Origin: Frondihabitans sp. PhB188
Lineage (GTDB): Bacteria; Actinomycetota; Actinomycetes; Actinomycetales; Microbacteriaceae
Length of the DNA: 64,000 nucleotides
Direction: 5' to 3'
Assembly (NCBI RefSeq): GCF_003752365.1
Contig: NZ_RJUO01000001.1
Coordinates: forward strand, 186,001-250,000
Shown here piece after piece: positions 16,834-25,469 of the stretch (position 1 is its first letter; every line of letters starts with the position of its first letter). The translations under genes were made by a program, and so were the position numbers. The notes below the pieces were generated by a model. It was given only the letters and a program-made list of their open reading frames with translations. It did no database searches and was not told the DNA's origin.

Positions 16834-17322
16834 ATGGCAGAGTCAGCCACCCCGTCGTCCGGCGCGGATAGCGCGCACGGTGACGCCCGCCCCGAGGTAG
16901 ATACGACCCTTAGCTTCAACGAAGAGTTCCAGGCGCAGCTCGCTGCCCTCGAAGGCGGCGTGTCGTCCGACGAGCGCGAGGCCGTGTCCGCCTTGCCTTC
17001 CGGCTCCGCCCTTCTCGTGGTCCGCCGCGGTCCCAACATCGGAGCCCGCTTCCTGCTCGACGCCGACGTCACCGTCGCCGGCCGTCATCCCGACGCCGGC
17101 ATCTTCCTCGACGACGTCACGGTCAGCCGCAAGCACGCCGAGTTCCACCGCCACGGCACCTCGTTCAGCGTCAAAGACCTCGGCTCGCTGAACGGCACCT
17201 ACTTCGACGGCGTCCGCATCGACGAGGCCCTCCTCAGCGACGGCGCCGAGGTCCAGGTCGGCAAGTTCCGGCTCACCTTCTATGCGTCCCGAGTCGATCT
17301 CGCGAATCTGGCGACGAAGTAG
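16834..17322 (+). CDS. garA: FHA-domain regulator, GarA/OdhI homologue
   Basis: Protein of 162 residues. An N-terminal motif with two neighbouring Thr residues (24 and 25, in 'PEVDTTLSF') matches the phosphorylated Thr pair of GarA and OdhI. An FHA domain follows ('GSALLVVRRGPNIGARFLLD', 'VTVAGRHPDAGIFLDD', 'VSRKHAEF', 'DLGSLNGTYFDG'). In mycobacteria and corynebacteria the unphosphorylated form inhibits 2-oxoglutarate dehydrogenase and modulates glutamate metabolism, and Ser/Thr kinases switch it off. AGGAGG precedes this ATG and decides the start. The next gene begins within its stop codon. The PASTA kinase at 28.8-30.8 kb is one possible partner (inference). Confidence 0.9.
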   Translation: MAESATPSSGADSAHGDARPEVDTTLSFNEEFQAQLAALEGGVSSDEREAVSALPSGSALLVVRRGPNIGARFLLDADVTVAGRHPDAGIFLDDVTVSRKHAEFHRHGTSFSVKDLGSLNGTYFDGVRIDEALLSDGAEVQVGKFRLTFYASRVDLANLATK

Positions 17323-18020
17323 TGCCGCGCGCTCTGGCCCGGGCGTCCACCGCCCAGGCTGCGCCGGATCTGTTGACCATCGGTCAGGTCCTCGCGCGCC
17401 TCAAGCCTGACTTCCCCGACCTCTCGAACTCCAAGCTCCGGTTTCTCGAAGAGCGCCAGCTCGTCACCCCCGTGCGCACCGCCTCGGGCTACCGCAAGTT
17501 CTCGCCCGACGACGTCGAGCGCCTCCGGTTCATCCTCGGGCTCCAGCGAGACCACTACCTCCCGCTGAAGGTGATCCGGGGGCACCTCGACGATCTCGAC
17601 GCCGGCCGCCCCGTGAACCTCCCCACGGGCGCAGCGCCGACCTCGATGCTGGCTCAGCCCCGCCGGCTCAGCCGCGACGAGCTCATCGCCGAGACCGGTG
17701 CCACGGCGGCGCTCGTCGACGACGCTGTCGGCACCTCGCTGATTCCGGCCACCGATCTCTATGGCGACGAGTCGGTGCACGTCGTCTCCGCTCTCGTCGA
17801 GCTGAAGAAGTCGGGCATCGAGCCGCGTCACCTCCGGGCCCTCCGCGCCGCCGCCGATCGCGAGCTCGGCCTCATCGAGAGCGCCGTGGCACCGTCGGCC
17901 CGTCGGCGCGACGCCGCCGGTCGCGCGCGCGTCGCCGAGATGGCCCGCGAGATCGCCGAGCAGCTCGAGATCGTGCGCGGATCGCTGATCCGCACTGCGC
18001 TCGGCCGCCTCGATACGTAG
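17322..18020 (+). CDS. ftsR: MerR-family regulator, FtsR-like
   Basis: Protein of 232 residues with a GTG start sharing one base with the stop of the FHA gene (TAGTG). The N-terminal winged helix-turn-helix reads 'LTIGQVLARLKPDFPDLSNS' and then 'KLRFLEERQLVTPVRTASGY', followed by a long helical C-terminal part rich in Ala, Arg and Glu. Position after garA/odhI is conserved in Actinobacteria; the Corynebacterium homologue FtsR activates ftsZ. A palindrome before ftsZ in this window is a candidate target. I am sure of the family and moderately sure of the FtsR assignment. Confidence 0.85.
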   Translation: MPRALARASTAQAAPDLLTIGQVLARLKPDFPDLSNSKLRFLEERQLVTPVRTASGYRKFSPDDVERLRFILGLQRDHYLPLKVIRGHLDDLDAGRPVNLPTGAAPTSMLAQPRRLSRDELIAETGATAALVDDAVGTSLIPATDLYGDESVHVVSALVELKKSGIEPRHLRALRAAADRELGLIESAVAPSARRRDAAGRARVAEMAREIAEQLEIVRGSLIRTALGRLDT

Positions 18021-18125
18021 ACTGCTCTGACGACCTGCGACACGCCGCCCCGAGGGTGGCGAATGTCGCCGGGTCGAGGCGGGCCCGCCTGTACGGTTGA
18101 CCCAGGTACAACCATCAACCCGATG

Positions 18126-18150
18126 TTGAACGTTAATGTGTCAATGTCCA
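18126..18150. promoter_or_regulatory. possible MerR/FtsR operator before second merR gene
   Basis: The region contains GTTGAAC and GTTAATGT followed by GTCAATG. Read on the other strand, ACATTAAC and GTTCAAC recur in the same order in the palindrome region before ftsZ (49223-49241). It lies 30-55 bp before the start of the second merR gene and is AT-rich compared with its surroundings. Regulation by a MerR protein is inferred. Confidence 0.35.
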
Positions 18151-18178
18151 GCGTGGTCGGCAACGTGAGAGGCACTTC

Positions 18179-18757
18179 ATGAGCGAGACAGGTTCCCCCG
18201 AGGAAGCCTTCAGCGACGGTTCTCGCCCCTCGACCACCCCGGCCTACGGCGAAGAGCTGCTGTTCACCGACGGAATGGTCGAGCTCGAAGACGATCACGG
18301 CTACCGCGGCACCGCCGCCGCTCGCGCCGCCGGCATCAGCTACCGCCAGCTCGACTACTGGGCCCGCACCGGCCTAGTCGAGCCGACCGTCCGCAGTGCA
18401 TCGGGCTCAGGATCGCAGCGCCTCTACGGCTTCCGAGACATCCTCGTGCTCAAGCTCGTAAAGCGGCTCCTCGACACCGGCATCTCGCTCCAGCAGATCC
18501 GCACCGCCGTCAACCAGCTCCGCGAGTCCGGGGTCAACGACCTCGCCCAGACGACGCTCATGAGCGACGGCGCCTCCGTCTACCTGTGCACCTCGAACGA
18601 CGAGGTCATCGACCTCGTGTCGCGCGGCCAGGGCGTCTTCGGGATCGCCGTCGGCAAGGTGCTACGCGAGGTCGAGCACAGCCTGGTCGAGCTCGACTCG
18701 ACGCCCGCGATGGACCCAGCCGACGAACTCGCGGCCCGCCGCACCCGTACGGCCTAG
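18179..18757 (+). CDS. MerR-family regulator (Rv1830-like)
   Basis: Protein of 192 residues. After an acidic 40-residue extension the helix-turn-helix reads 'YRGTAAARAAGISYRQLDYW' and then 'ARTGLVEPTVRSASGSGSQR', followed by 'LLDTGISLQQIRTAVNQLRE' and a dimer helix near the end. It is the second MerR gene of the conserved garA-merR-merR block. In many actinobacteria a bifunctional nuclease gene of the DUF151 family sits between the two MerR genes; here there is only 158 bp. A perfect hairpin terminator follows at once. Confidence 0.88.
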   Translation: MSETGSPEEAFSDGSRPSTTPAYGEELLFTDGMVELEDDHGYRGTAAARAAGISYRQLDYWARTGLVEPTVRSASGSGSQRLYGFRDILVLKLVKRLLDTGISLQQIRTAVNQLRESGVNDLAQTTLMSDGASVYLCTSNDEVIDLVSRGQGVFGIAVGKVLREVEHSLVELDSTPAMDPADELAARRTRTA

Positions 18758-18815
18758 ACACTCCAGAACGGCGAGAACGGCAGTCCACGGACTGCCGTTC
18801 TCGCCGTTGCAGTGT
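18758..18815. terminator. perfect 20-bp terminator hairpin
   Basis: AACGGCGAGAACGGCAGTCC (18767-18786) pairs perfectly with 18789-18808 across a 2-nt loop. An outer ACACT/AGTGT pair extends the stem. It separates the convergent merR and parA genes and can act in both directions. Confidence 0.9.
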
Positions 18816-18837
18816 GTCTGGCGCCCTAGGAGGGTCT

Positions 18838-19653
18838 CTAGCGGGGCGCGGGGGTCTCGGCGTAGTCGCCGATCTTGGCCGTGCGCATGATGCGCTCGAG
18901 CAGCTGGTCGAAGTTGCGTGCCATCTCCTGCGCCGACTCGCCGGGCCACACGTGCAGAGGCTTCGCGGCACCCTGCGCCTGCTGCAGCGACGTCCGCTCC
19001 GGCAGCTGCGGCGAGAGCACGAGCGGCCCGAACATGTCGCGCAGCTCCTTGATCCGGAACTGGTGCTCGAGCGACTGCACGCGCGCCCGGTTCACGATGA
19101 TGCCGAGGGGCTGGAGGCGAGGCGAGAGGCCGCGGCGGATCTCCTCGATCGCGCGGAGGGCGCGGTCGGCGGCGGCCACCGAGAAGAGGCCGGGCTCGGT
19201 GACGACGGTGACGCGGTCGGACGCCGCCCACGCGGTGCGCGTGAGTGCGTTGAGCGACGGCGCGCAGTCGATGAGCACGAGGTCGTAGTCGGCCTCGACG
19301 TTCGCGAGGGCCTCCTCCAGCTTCCAGATGTCGCGGATCGACGGGTGCGGCCCGTCGAAGTTGATGGCCGACGGGCTGCCGATCATGACGTCGATCTTGC
19401 CCTGGCGCCCCTTCGTCCAGCCGGAGGGCGCGATCGCCGCGCGCACCGTCTTCTCTTTCGGGGAGGCGAGGACGTCGGCGACGTTGAGGTGCCCGGCCAC
19501 CGTGATGTCGAGGCCCGTGGACACGTCGGACTGCGGGTCGAGGTCGACGACCAGGGTCCGTAGGCCCTTGGCGAAGGCCGCCGACGTGAGTCCGAGCGTC
19601 ACGGTCGTCTTGCCGACGCCGCCTTTGAGTGAGCTGACGCTGAGTACATGCAC
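18838..19653 (-). CDS. ParA-family ATPase (orphan, no ParB gene nearby)
   Basis: Protein of 271 residues. The deviant Walker A motif is at the N terminus ('SSLKGGVGKTTVTLGL'), Walker A' in 'TLVVDLDPQSDVSTGL' and Walker B in 'YDLVLIDCAPSLN'. ParA ATPases bind DNA non-specifically and position chromosomes, plasmids or protein complexes. No parB follows; it is flanked by merR and pyruvate carboxylase, so it is not the chromosomal parAB pair. The start is either GTG at 19653 (chosen) or GTG at 19662, which adds three residues; neither has a good ribosome binding site. It is divergent from pyruvate carboxylase. Confidence 0.88.
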   Translation of the reverse strand: MHVLSVSSLKGGVGKTTVTLGLTSAAFAKGLRTLVVDLDPQSDVSTGLDITVAGHLNVADVLASPKEKTVRAAIAPSGWTKGRQGKIDVMIGSPSAINFDGPHPSIRDIWKLEEALANVEADYDLVLIDCAPSLNALTRTAWAASDRVTVVTEPGLFSVAAADRALRAIEEIRRGLSPRLQPLGIIVNRARVQSLEHQFRIKELRDMFGPLVLSPQLPERTSLQQAQGAAKPLHVWPGESAQEMARNFDQLLERIMRTAKIGDYAETPAPR

Positions 19654-19767
19654 GTTGAACACGATAGCTTCACTACTGTTGAAGCACCTAAAAGCCGACA
19701 GCGAACCGCGGGGCGATCCGAGGGATTCCCAGGTGCGGCGCCGGCCCCTCCGAAAGGCACGAACCCT

Positions 19768-22700
19768 GTGTTCTCCAAGATCCTCGTAGCCAACCGCGGC
19801 GAAATCGCGATCCGCGCCTTCCGGGCGGCCTATGAGCTCGGTGCCCGCACCGTGGCCGTCTACCCGTACGAAGACCGCAACTCGATGCACCGGCTCAAGG
19901 CCGACGAGGCGTACCAGATCGGCGAGATCGGCCACCCGGTCCGCGCGTACCTCGACGTCGCCGAGATCGTGCGCGTCGCCGTCGAGTCGGGCTGCGACGC
20001 CATCTACCCGGGCTACGGCTTCCTCTCCGAGAACCCGGAGCTCGCCGAGGCCGCTGCCAGAGCCGGCATCACCTTCATCGGCCCGGACCAGCACGTGCTC
20101 GAGATGGCCGGCAACAAGGTCACCGCGAAAGAGAAGGCGATTGCTGCGGGCGTGCCCGTCCTGAAGTCGACGCCCGCCAGCCGCGATATCGAGGAGCTCA
20201 TCAGCGGTGCCGACGAGATCGGCTTCCCCGTCTTCGCCAAGGCCGTCGCCGGCGGAGGCGGGCGCGGCATGCGCCGGGTCGATGAGCCCGAAGACCTCCG
20301 CGCCGCGCTCGAGGCAGCCATGCGCGAGGCCGACAGCGCGTTCGGCGACCCGACCATGTTCGTCGAGCAGGCGGTCGTGCGTCCCCGCCACATCGAGGTG
20401 CAGGTGCTCGCCGACGCGACTGGCGAGACCGTCCACCTCTTCGAGCGCGACTGCTCGGTGCAGCGCCGCCACCAGAAGGTCGTCGAGATCGCCCCGGCGC
20501 CGAACCTCGACGAGGGCATCCGCCAGGCGATGTACCGCGACGCGATCGCCTTCGCGAAGTCGATCGGCTACGTCAACGCCGGCACGGTCGAGTTTCTTCT
20601 CGATACCGCGGGGGAGCGCGCCGGCCAGCACGTCTTCATCGAGATGAACCCGCGCATCCAGGTCGAGCACACGGTCACCGAAGAGGTCACCGACGTCGAC
20701 CTCGTCCTGACGCAGATGCGCATCGCGTCCGGCCAGACCCTCGCCGACCTGCACCTCGAGCAGAACGACATCCACCTGCACGGCGCGGCCCTCCAGACCC
20801 GCATCACCACCGAAGACCCGAACGCCGGCTTCCGCCCCGACACCGGCCGCATCACGACGTACCGATCGCCGGGCGGCTCGGGCATCCGCCTCGACGGCGG
20901 AACGATCAATCCCGGCACGCAGATCAGCCCGCACTTCGACTCGATGCTGGTCAAGATGACCGCGCGCGGCCGCGACTTCACGGCGGCGGTCACGCGCGCC
21001 AAGCGCGGGCTCGCCGAGTTCCGCATCCGCGGCGTCTCGACGAACATCCCGTTCCTGCAGGCCGTCCTCGAAGACCCGGCCTTCGCCGCGGGCGACCTCA
21101 GCACCGCCTTCATCGAGGAGCGACCCCAGCTCTTCGAGGGCCACGTCTCGCGCGACCGCGGCACCAAGATCCTCACCTGGCTCGCCGACGTCACGGTGAA
21201 CCAGCCCAACGGCCACGGCGAGGGCGCGATCGACCCCGCGCTCAAGCTCCCGTCGATCGACCTCACCGAGGCCCCGGTCGCAGGAACTCGACAGCAGCTC
21301 CTCGAGCTCGGCCCGGCGGGGTTCGCCGGCGCCCTCCGCGCCCAGACCCGCCTGGCGGTCACCGAGACGACGATGCGCGACGCCCACCAGTCGCTCCTGG
21401 CCACCCGCGTCCGCTCGAAGGACCTCCTCGCCGTCGCGCCGTACGTCGCGCGCATGACCCCCGACCTCTTCAGCGTCGAGGCCTGGGGCGGGGCGACCTA
21501 CGACGTCGCCCTCCGCTTCCTCGGCGAGGACCCGTGGCAGCGGCTCGCGTCGCTCCGCGAGTCGCTCCCGAACATCGCCATCCAGATGCTCCTGCGCGGC
21601 CGCAACACCGTCGGGTACACGCCGTACCCGACCGAGGTGACCGAGGCGTTCGTCCACGAGGCCGCCGCGACGGGCGTCGACATCTTCCGCATCTTCGACG
21701 CGCTCAACGACGTGTCGCAGATGCGTCCGGCGATCGACGCCGTGCTGGCGACCGGCACCACCGTCGCCGAGGTCGCCCTGTGCTACACCGCCGACCTCCT
21801 GGACCCGAGCGAAGAGCTGTACACGCTCGACTACTACCTCCGCCTCGCCGAGCAGATCGTCGACGCCGGCGCGCACATCATCGCGATCAAGGACATGGCG
21901 GGTCTTCTCCGCGCCAGCGCCGCCGAGAAGCTCGTCGGCGCCCTGCGCGAGCGCTTCGACCTGCCCGTGCACGTGCACACGCACGACACCGCCGGCGGCC
22001 AGCTGGCCACGCTGCTCGCCGCGGCGCGCGCCGGAGCCGACGCCGTCGACGTCGCCAGCGCGCCGATGGCCGGCACGACGTCGCAGCCGTCCGCCTCGGC
22101 TCTCGTGGCAGCCCTCGCGCACACCGAGCGCGACACCGGCCTCTCGCTCGCCGCCGTGAGCGACCTCGAGCCGTACTGGGAGGCCGTGCGCCGCGTCTAC
22201 AAGCCGTTCGAGTCGGGCCTGCCCGGCCCCACCGGCCGCGTCTACTCGCACGAGATCCCCGGCGGCCAGCTGTCGAACCTGCGCCAGCAGGCCATCGCCC
22301 TCGGCCTCGGCGACCAGTTCGAGAAGGTCGAGGACTGGTATGCCGCGGCCAACCGGATCCTGGGCCGCCCGACGAAGGTCACGCCGTCGTCCAAGGTCGT
22401 CGGCGACCTCGCCCTGCAGCTCGCGGCGGCCGACGCCGACCCTGCCGAGTTCGAGGCCGACCCGTCGAAGTTCGACATCCCCGACAGCGTCATCGGCTTC
22501 ATGGCCGGCGAGCTCGGCGATCTGCCCGGCGGGTGGCCCGAGCCGTTCCGCACGAAGGTGCTGGCGGGCCGCGACGTGAAGATCGGGGTGGAGCCCGTCG
22601 ATCCTGCCGACCTGGAGCTCTTGGAGGAGCCCGGCCGCGCACGGCAGGAGACCCTGAACCGCCTCCTGTTCGCCGGCCCGACGAAGCAGTACCGCGAGGT

Positions 22701-23166
22701 CGTCGACACCTACGGAGACCTGTCGGTCGTCGCCACGCCCGACTACCTCTACGGCCTCAAGCCCGGCGTCGAGCACACGGTGCCCGTCTCGCGCGGCGTG
22801 AACCTCTACATCGGCCTGGAGGCCATCGGCGAGGCGGACGACAAGGGCGTGCGCACGGTCATGACGACGATCAACGGCCAGCTGCGCCCGGTGTTCATCC
22901 GCGACCGGTCGATCGAGGTGTCGCAGAAGTCGGCTGAGAAGGCCGACCGCACGCAGCCCGGCGAGGTCGCGGCGCCGTTCTCGGGCGTCGTGACGCTCAA
23001 GGTCGCCGCGGGCGATCGCGTGGAGGCCGGGGCCGCCATCGCGACCATCGAGGCGATGAAGATGGAGGCGGCGATCACCAGCCCGGTGGCCGGCGTCGTC
23101 GAGCGCCTCGCCATCCCCGTGACGCAGCAGGTCGACGCCGGCGACCTCCTGGTCGTGGTGAAATAG
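19768..23166 (+). CDS. pyc: pyruvate carboxylase
   Basis: Protein of 1132 residues, the full length of the single-chain enzyme that carboxylates pyruvate to oxaloacetate with ATP, bicarbonate and biotin, replenishing the TCA cycle. Biotin carboxylase covers about residues 1-450 ('KILVANRGEIAIRAFRAAYE', ATP-grasp 'AVAGGGGRGMR', 'FIEMNPRIQVEHTVTEEV'). The carboxyltransferase follows from about 530 ('TETTMRDAHQSLLATRVRS', 'VHTHDTAGGQ'), and the biotinyl domain is C-terminal with Lys at about 1098 in 'EAMKMEA'. The GTG start has GAAAGG upstream. It is divergent from parA and 37 nt before peptide deformylase on the same strand. Confidence 0.97.
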   Translation: MFSKILVANRGEIAIRAFRAAYELGARTVAVYPYEDRNSMHRLKADEAYQIGEIGHPVRAYLDVAEIVRVAVESGCDAIYPGYGFLSENPELAEAAARAGITFIGPDQHVLEMAGNKVTAKEKAIAAGVPVLKSTPASRDIEELISGADEIGFPVFAKAVAGGGGRGMRRVDEPEDLRAALEAAMREADSAFGDPTMFVEQAVVRPRHIEVQVLADATGETVHLFERDCSVQRRHQKVVEIAPAPNLDEGIRQAMYRDAIAFAKSIGYVNAGTVEFLLDTAGERAGQHVFIEMNPRIQVEHTVTEEVTDVDLVLTQMRIASGQTLADLHLEQNDIHLHGAALQTRITTEDPNAGFRPDTGRITTYRSPGGSGIRLDGGTINPGTQISPHFDSMLVKMTARGRDFTAAVTRAKRGLAEFRIRGVSTNIPFLQAVLEDPAFAAGDLSTAFIEERPQLFEGHVSRDRGTKILTWLADVTVNQPNGHGEGAIDPALKLPSIDLTEAPVAGTRQQLLELGPAGFAGALRAQTRLAVTETTMRDAHQSLLATRVRSKDLLAVAPYVARMTPDLFSVEAWGGATYDVALRFLGEDPWQRLASLRESLPNIAIQMLLRGRNTVGYTPYPTEVTEAFVHEAAATGVDIFRIFDALNDVSQMRPAIDAVLATGTTVAEVALCYTADLLDPSEELYTLDYYLRLAEQIVDAGAHIIAIKDMAGLLRASAAEKLVGALRERFDLPVHVHTHDTAGGQLATLLAAARAGADAVDVASAPMAGTTSQPSASALVAALAHTERDTGLSLAAVSDLEPYWEAVRRVYKPFESGLPGPTGRVYSHEIPGGQLSNLRQQAIALGLGDQFEKVEDWYAAANRILGRPTKVTPSSKVVGDLALQLAAADADPAEFEADPSKFDIPDSVIGFMAGELGDLPGGWPEPFRTKVLAGRDVKIGVEPVDPADLELLEEPGRARQETLNRLLFAGPTKQYREVVDTYGDLSVVATPDYLYGLKPGVEHTVPVSRGVNLYIGLEAIGEADDKGVRTVMTTINGQLRPVFIRDRSIEVSQKSAEKADRTQPGEVAAPFSGVVTLKVAAGDRVEAGAAIATIEAMKMEAAITSPVAGVVERLAIPVTQQVDAGDLLVVVK

Positions 23167-23203
23167 TCCGCCCCCTGATCTCGCCGCACTGGAGTCTCCC
23201 GGA

Positions 23204-23695
23204 ATGACCGACCGCCCCATCCGCCTGTTCGGCGACCCCGTCCTGCGCAGCCCCTCCGACCCGGTGACGGTCGGCGACCCCGGCCTCGCCGATCTGGTGC
23301 AGGATCTCCTCGACACCGTCACCCTCCCCGGCCGCGCGGGAGTCGCCGCCTGCCAGATCGGCGTCGGCCTCCGGGCGTTCAGCTACAACGTCGACGGCGA
23401 GATCGGCTACGTGCTCAACCCCGTGCTCGTCGAGACGCGCGGCGAGGCCGACCTCGTCGACGAGGGCTGCCTCTCGGTGCCCGGGTTCTACTTCCCGCGC
23501 CGGCGGTTTCCGTGGGCTCGCGTCGAGGGCGTCGACCTCGACGGCAACCCCGTCGTGCTCGAGGGCGAGGGCCTCATGGCGCAGGCGCTCCAGCACGAGA
23601 CCGACCACCTCGACGGGCAGCTCTATGTGATGGGCCTCGATCCCGAGATCAAACGCGATGCCATGAGGCAGATCCGGGAGAGCGACTGGTTCTGA
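23204..23695 (+). CDS. def: peptide deformylase
   Basis: Protein of 163 residues. The three deformylase motifs are present: 'AGVAACQIG' (motif 1, slightly atypical), 'EGCLSVPG' (motif 2, Cys metal ligand) and 'QHETDHLDG' (motif 3, the HExxH-type zinc/iron site with catalytic Glu). The enzyme removes the formyl group from nascent N-terminal Met in the cytoplasm. It follows pyruvate carboxylase closely and may share its transcript. A GC-rich tandem repeat begins about 40 bp after its stop. Confidence 0.95.
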   Translation: MTDRPIRLFGDPVLRSPSDPVTVGDPGLADLVQDLLDTVTLPGRAGVAACQIGVGLRAFSYNVDGEIGYVLNPVLVETRGEADLVDEGCLSVPGFYFPRRRFPWARVEGVDLDGNPVVLEGEGLMAQALQHETDHLDGQLYVMGLDPEIKRDAMRQIRESDWF

Positions 23696-23733
23696 TCCGG
23701 TGCGCCCTTGGCGGCTGCGCCGCGGGGGTTGCC

Positions 23734-23970
23734 CGGCGACGGCGGGGGCCATCTCGGCGCGTGCGCGCGGCGCGGCGACGTCAGGCCGGCCGGCGCCGGG
23801 GCGCGAGGTGGCCGTGGGCGTCGGGTCGGCGGAGGCTCGGCGACGGCGGGGGCCATCTCGGCGCGTGCGCGCGGCGCGGCGACGCGGTGCCGGCCGGCGC
23901 CGGGCTGCGCGAGGTGGCCGTGGGCGTCGGGCTGCCGGAGGCTCGGCGACGGCGGGGGCCATCTCGGCGT
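23734..23970 (+). repeat. GC-rich tandem repeat of about 105 bp, two and a quarter copies
   Basis: A unit beginning CGGCGACGGCGGGGGCCATC starts at 23734, 23838 and 23944 (spacing 104 and 106 bp; the third copy is partial). Each full copy contains CCGGCCGGCGCCGG, a hairpin-forming core. The repeat fills most of the 306-bp gap between convergent def and the acyl-CoA synthetase-like gene. Open frames across it have Arg-rich low-complexity composition and no family pattern, so I regard it as non-coding. Confidence 0.85.
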
Positions 23971-24001
23971 GCGGCCGACCCCGGCGAAGCCGCCAGGCGA
24001 G

Positions 24002-25360
24002 TCAGCGGTCGGCGAGGAAGACCCGACCGCCCTCGACCTCGCCGACGAGGCCGGTGTCGAGCCAGTCGGCTCCGTCGGGCGGGACGACGCCGGTTCCGCG
24101 CAGGCCGATGCCGCCGTCGGGGCCGACGGCCACCTCGACGCCGGCGAGCGGGGCGCCGACGCCGCCGACGGGCCGCTCGAACGCGTCGTCGTACCGCTCG
24201 ACGAGGGCCGGGCCGGTGGTCCGCACTCCGCCGAGCGCCTCGAGGGGTCGCACGTCGAGCGCGCGCATCAGGTGCCGCAGCCGCAGCGGCAGCGACTCCT
24301 CGTCGGCCAACGACACGACGACGCGCACGCGGCCGCCGACGGCCTTCCGCAGGCCCCTCAGCACGAGCGCGTCGGCGAGGGCGAACCGGGTCTTGAGCCC
24401 GCGCGGCACGGTCCCGGCCTCGAGCGCGGCCGAGTGCTCGACCGCGACCTCGAGCGCCTGCTTCAGCGCAGGGCCCCGGCTGGTCTGCTCGGCGCGAGCG
24501 AGCGTGGCCTCCTCGACGGCCTCGTAGGTCGCCGGGCGGGCGACGAGCAGCGTCGGCCGGAACGACGCCAGAGACTCGATGAGCCGCGCCGGGTCGGCGA
24601 GGTGGCCCAGGCGCGAGCCGGTCGAGAGGGCGAGCAGCGTCGTGACGCGGGCGAAGGCGTCTGTACCCGGCAGGATCTGCAGCACGGCGGCGTCCTCCCC
24701 GTCGACGGCCCCCGACCCCGCCAGGGCGAGGCCGAGCTCGACGGCCCGCGACACCAGGTCGGCGTGCGTGAGCTCGACGACGACGCCGGCGGAGTCGGCC
24801 ATCAGCGCGGCGACGGCGGCGGGGTCGACGGCCGCGGCGCGAGCCGCGAGTTCCTGCGCGCTGATCCCGGCGCCGAGCTCGGCGAGCTTGTCGAGGTCGC
24901 CGAGGCCGATCTGCCAGGCCTCGGCCACCAGGGGCAGGTCGCCGTGGATCTCGTCGAACCGGGCGAAGTCGCGCACCGTCTCGACGACGACGGCGCGGGC
25001 ACGGGTCTCCTCGAGCACGGCGAGCAGCTCGGTGGGCCCGTCGAGAGGAGAGAGGGGGAGCACGACGGCGCCGGCCAGAGCGGCGGCGAGGTCGACGAGG
25101 GCCACCTCGAACCGGCTGGTGCTGAGCACGGCGATCACGTCGCCCGCCTGCAGCCCGGCCGCCATGAATCCGGACGCCAGAGAGCGAGCCCGATGCAGGA
25201 ACTCGCCCGCCGTCAGATCGAACCACCCGCCGAACGCGTCAGGGATCCCGATCAGAGCGGCCTCGGGCGCGGCCTCGAGAGCCGGGACGACCAGGGCGCC
25301 GATCGTGCCGTCGGGCAGGAGCGCCGGTTGTGAGACTTCGGCCTCGACGGGGTCGTCCAC
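24002..25360 (-). CDS. degenerate AMP-binding acyl-CoA synthetase-like protein
   Basis: Protein of 452 residues with a GTG start preceded by GAGAGGAG. It follows long-chain fatty acyl-CoA synthetases along its length ('GFMAAGLQAGDVIAVLSTSR', 'HADLVSRAVELGLALAG', 'FRPTLLVARPATYEAVEEAT', 'GGRVRVVVSLADEESLPLRL'). However, the Ser/Thr-Gly-rich ATP motif is replaced by 'MADSAGVVVELTHAD', the Tyr-Gly-x-Thr-Glu motif by 'LGGVRTTGP', and the protein ends just after 'DWLDTGLVGEVEGGRVFLAD', before the C-terminal domain that carries the catalytic Lys. It is therefore probably a pseudoenzyme. The divergent neighbours are glucokinase and a PlsC-like acyltransferase. Confidence 0.75.
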   Translation of the reverse strand: MDDPVEAEVSQPALLPDGTIGALVVPALEAAPEAALIGIPDAFGGWFDLTAGEFLHRARSLASGFMAAGLQAGDVIAVLSTSRFEVALVDLAAALAGAVVLPLSPLDGPTELLAVLEETRARAVVVETVRDFARFDEIHGDLPLVAEAWQIGLGDLDKLAELGAGISAQELAARAAAVDPAAVAALMADSAGVVVELTHADLVSRAVELGLALAGSGAVDGEDAAVLQILPGTDAFARVTTLLALSTGSRLGHLADPARLIESLASFRPTLLVARPATYEAVEEATLARAEQTSRGPALKQALEVAVEHSAALEAGTVPRGLKTRFALADALVLRGLRKAVGGRVRVVVSLADEESLPLRLRHLMRALDVRPLEALGGVRTTGPALVERYDDAFERPVGGVGAPLAGVEVAVGPDGGIGLRGTGVVPPDGADWLDTGLVGEVEGGRVFLADR

Positions 25361-25455
25361 GGGCAGCTCCTCTCGCCCGGGGTCGGGCCGTTCCACTGTA
25401 GCGGCCACCCGTCCGGACCCGTGGCGGGGCCGCCCTCTGCCCGCGCCGCGCCGGG

Positions 25456-25461
25456 TAGAGT
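25456..25461 (+). promoter_or_regulatory. -10 box TAGAGT, leaderless promoter candidate
   Basis: TAGAGT lies 8 nt before the GTG at 25470 of the glucokinase gene, with no ribosome binding site between. Confidence 0.5.
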
Positions 25462-25469
25462 GATTGCTC

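Noticed and set aside
18838-19653. ParA as part of a plasmid or chromosomal partition locus
   Set aside because: No parB and no parS-like palindromes are seen nearby, and the flanking genes are ordinary housekeeping genes.
19654-23322. Very long minus-strand open frame running through pyruvate carboxylase, in frame with parA
   Set aside because: It is antisense to a clear enzyme, rich in Arg, Asp, Gly and Val, and without family motifs. High GC makes such shadow frames long; only its last 272 codons are the real ParA.
23708-25333. Plus-strand frames across the tandem repeat and acyl-CoA synthetase-like gene
   Set aside because: The repeat part is low complexity and the rest is antisense to a gene with clear family resemblance.
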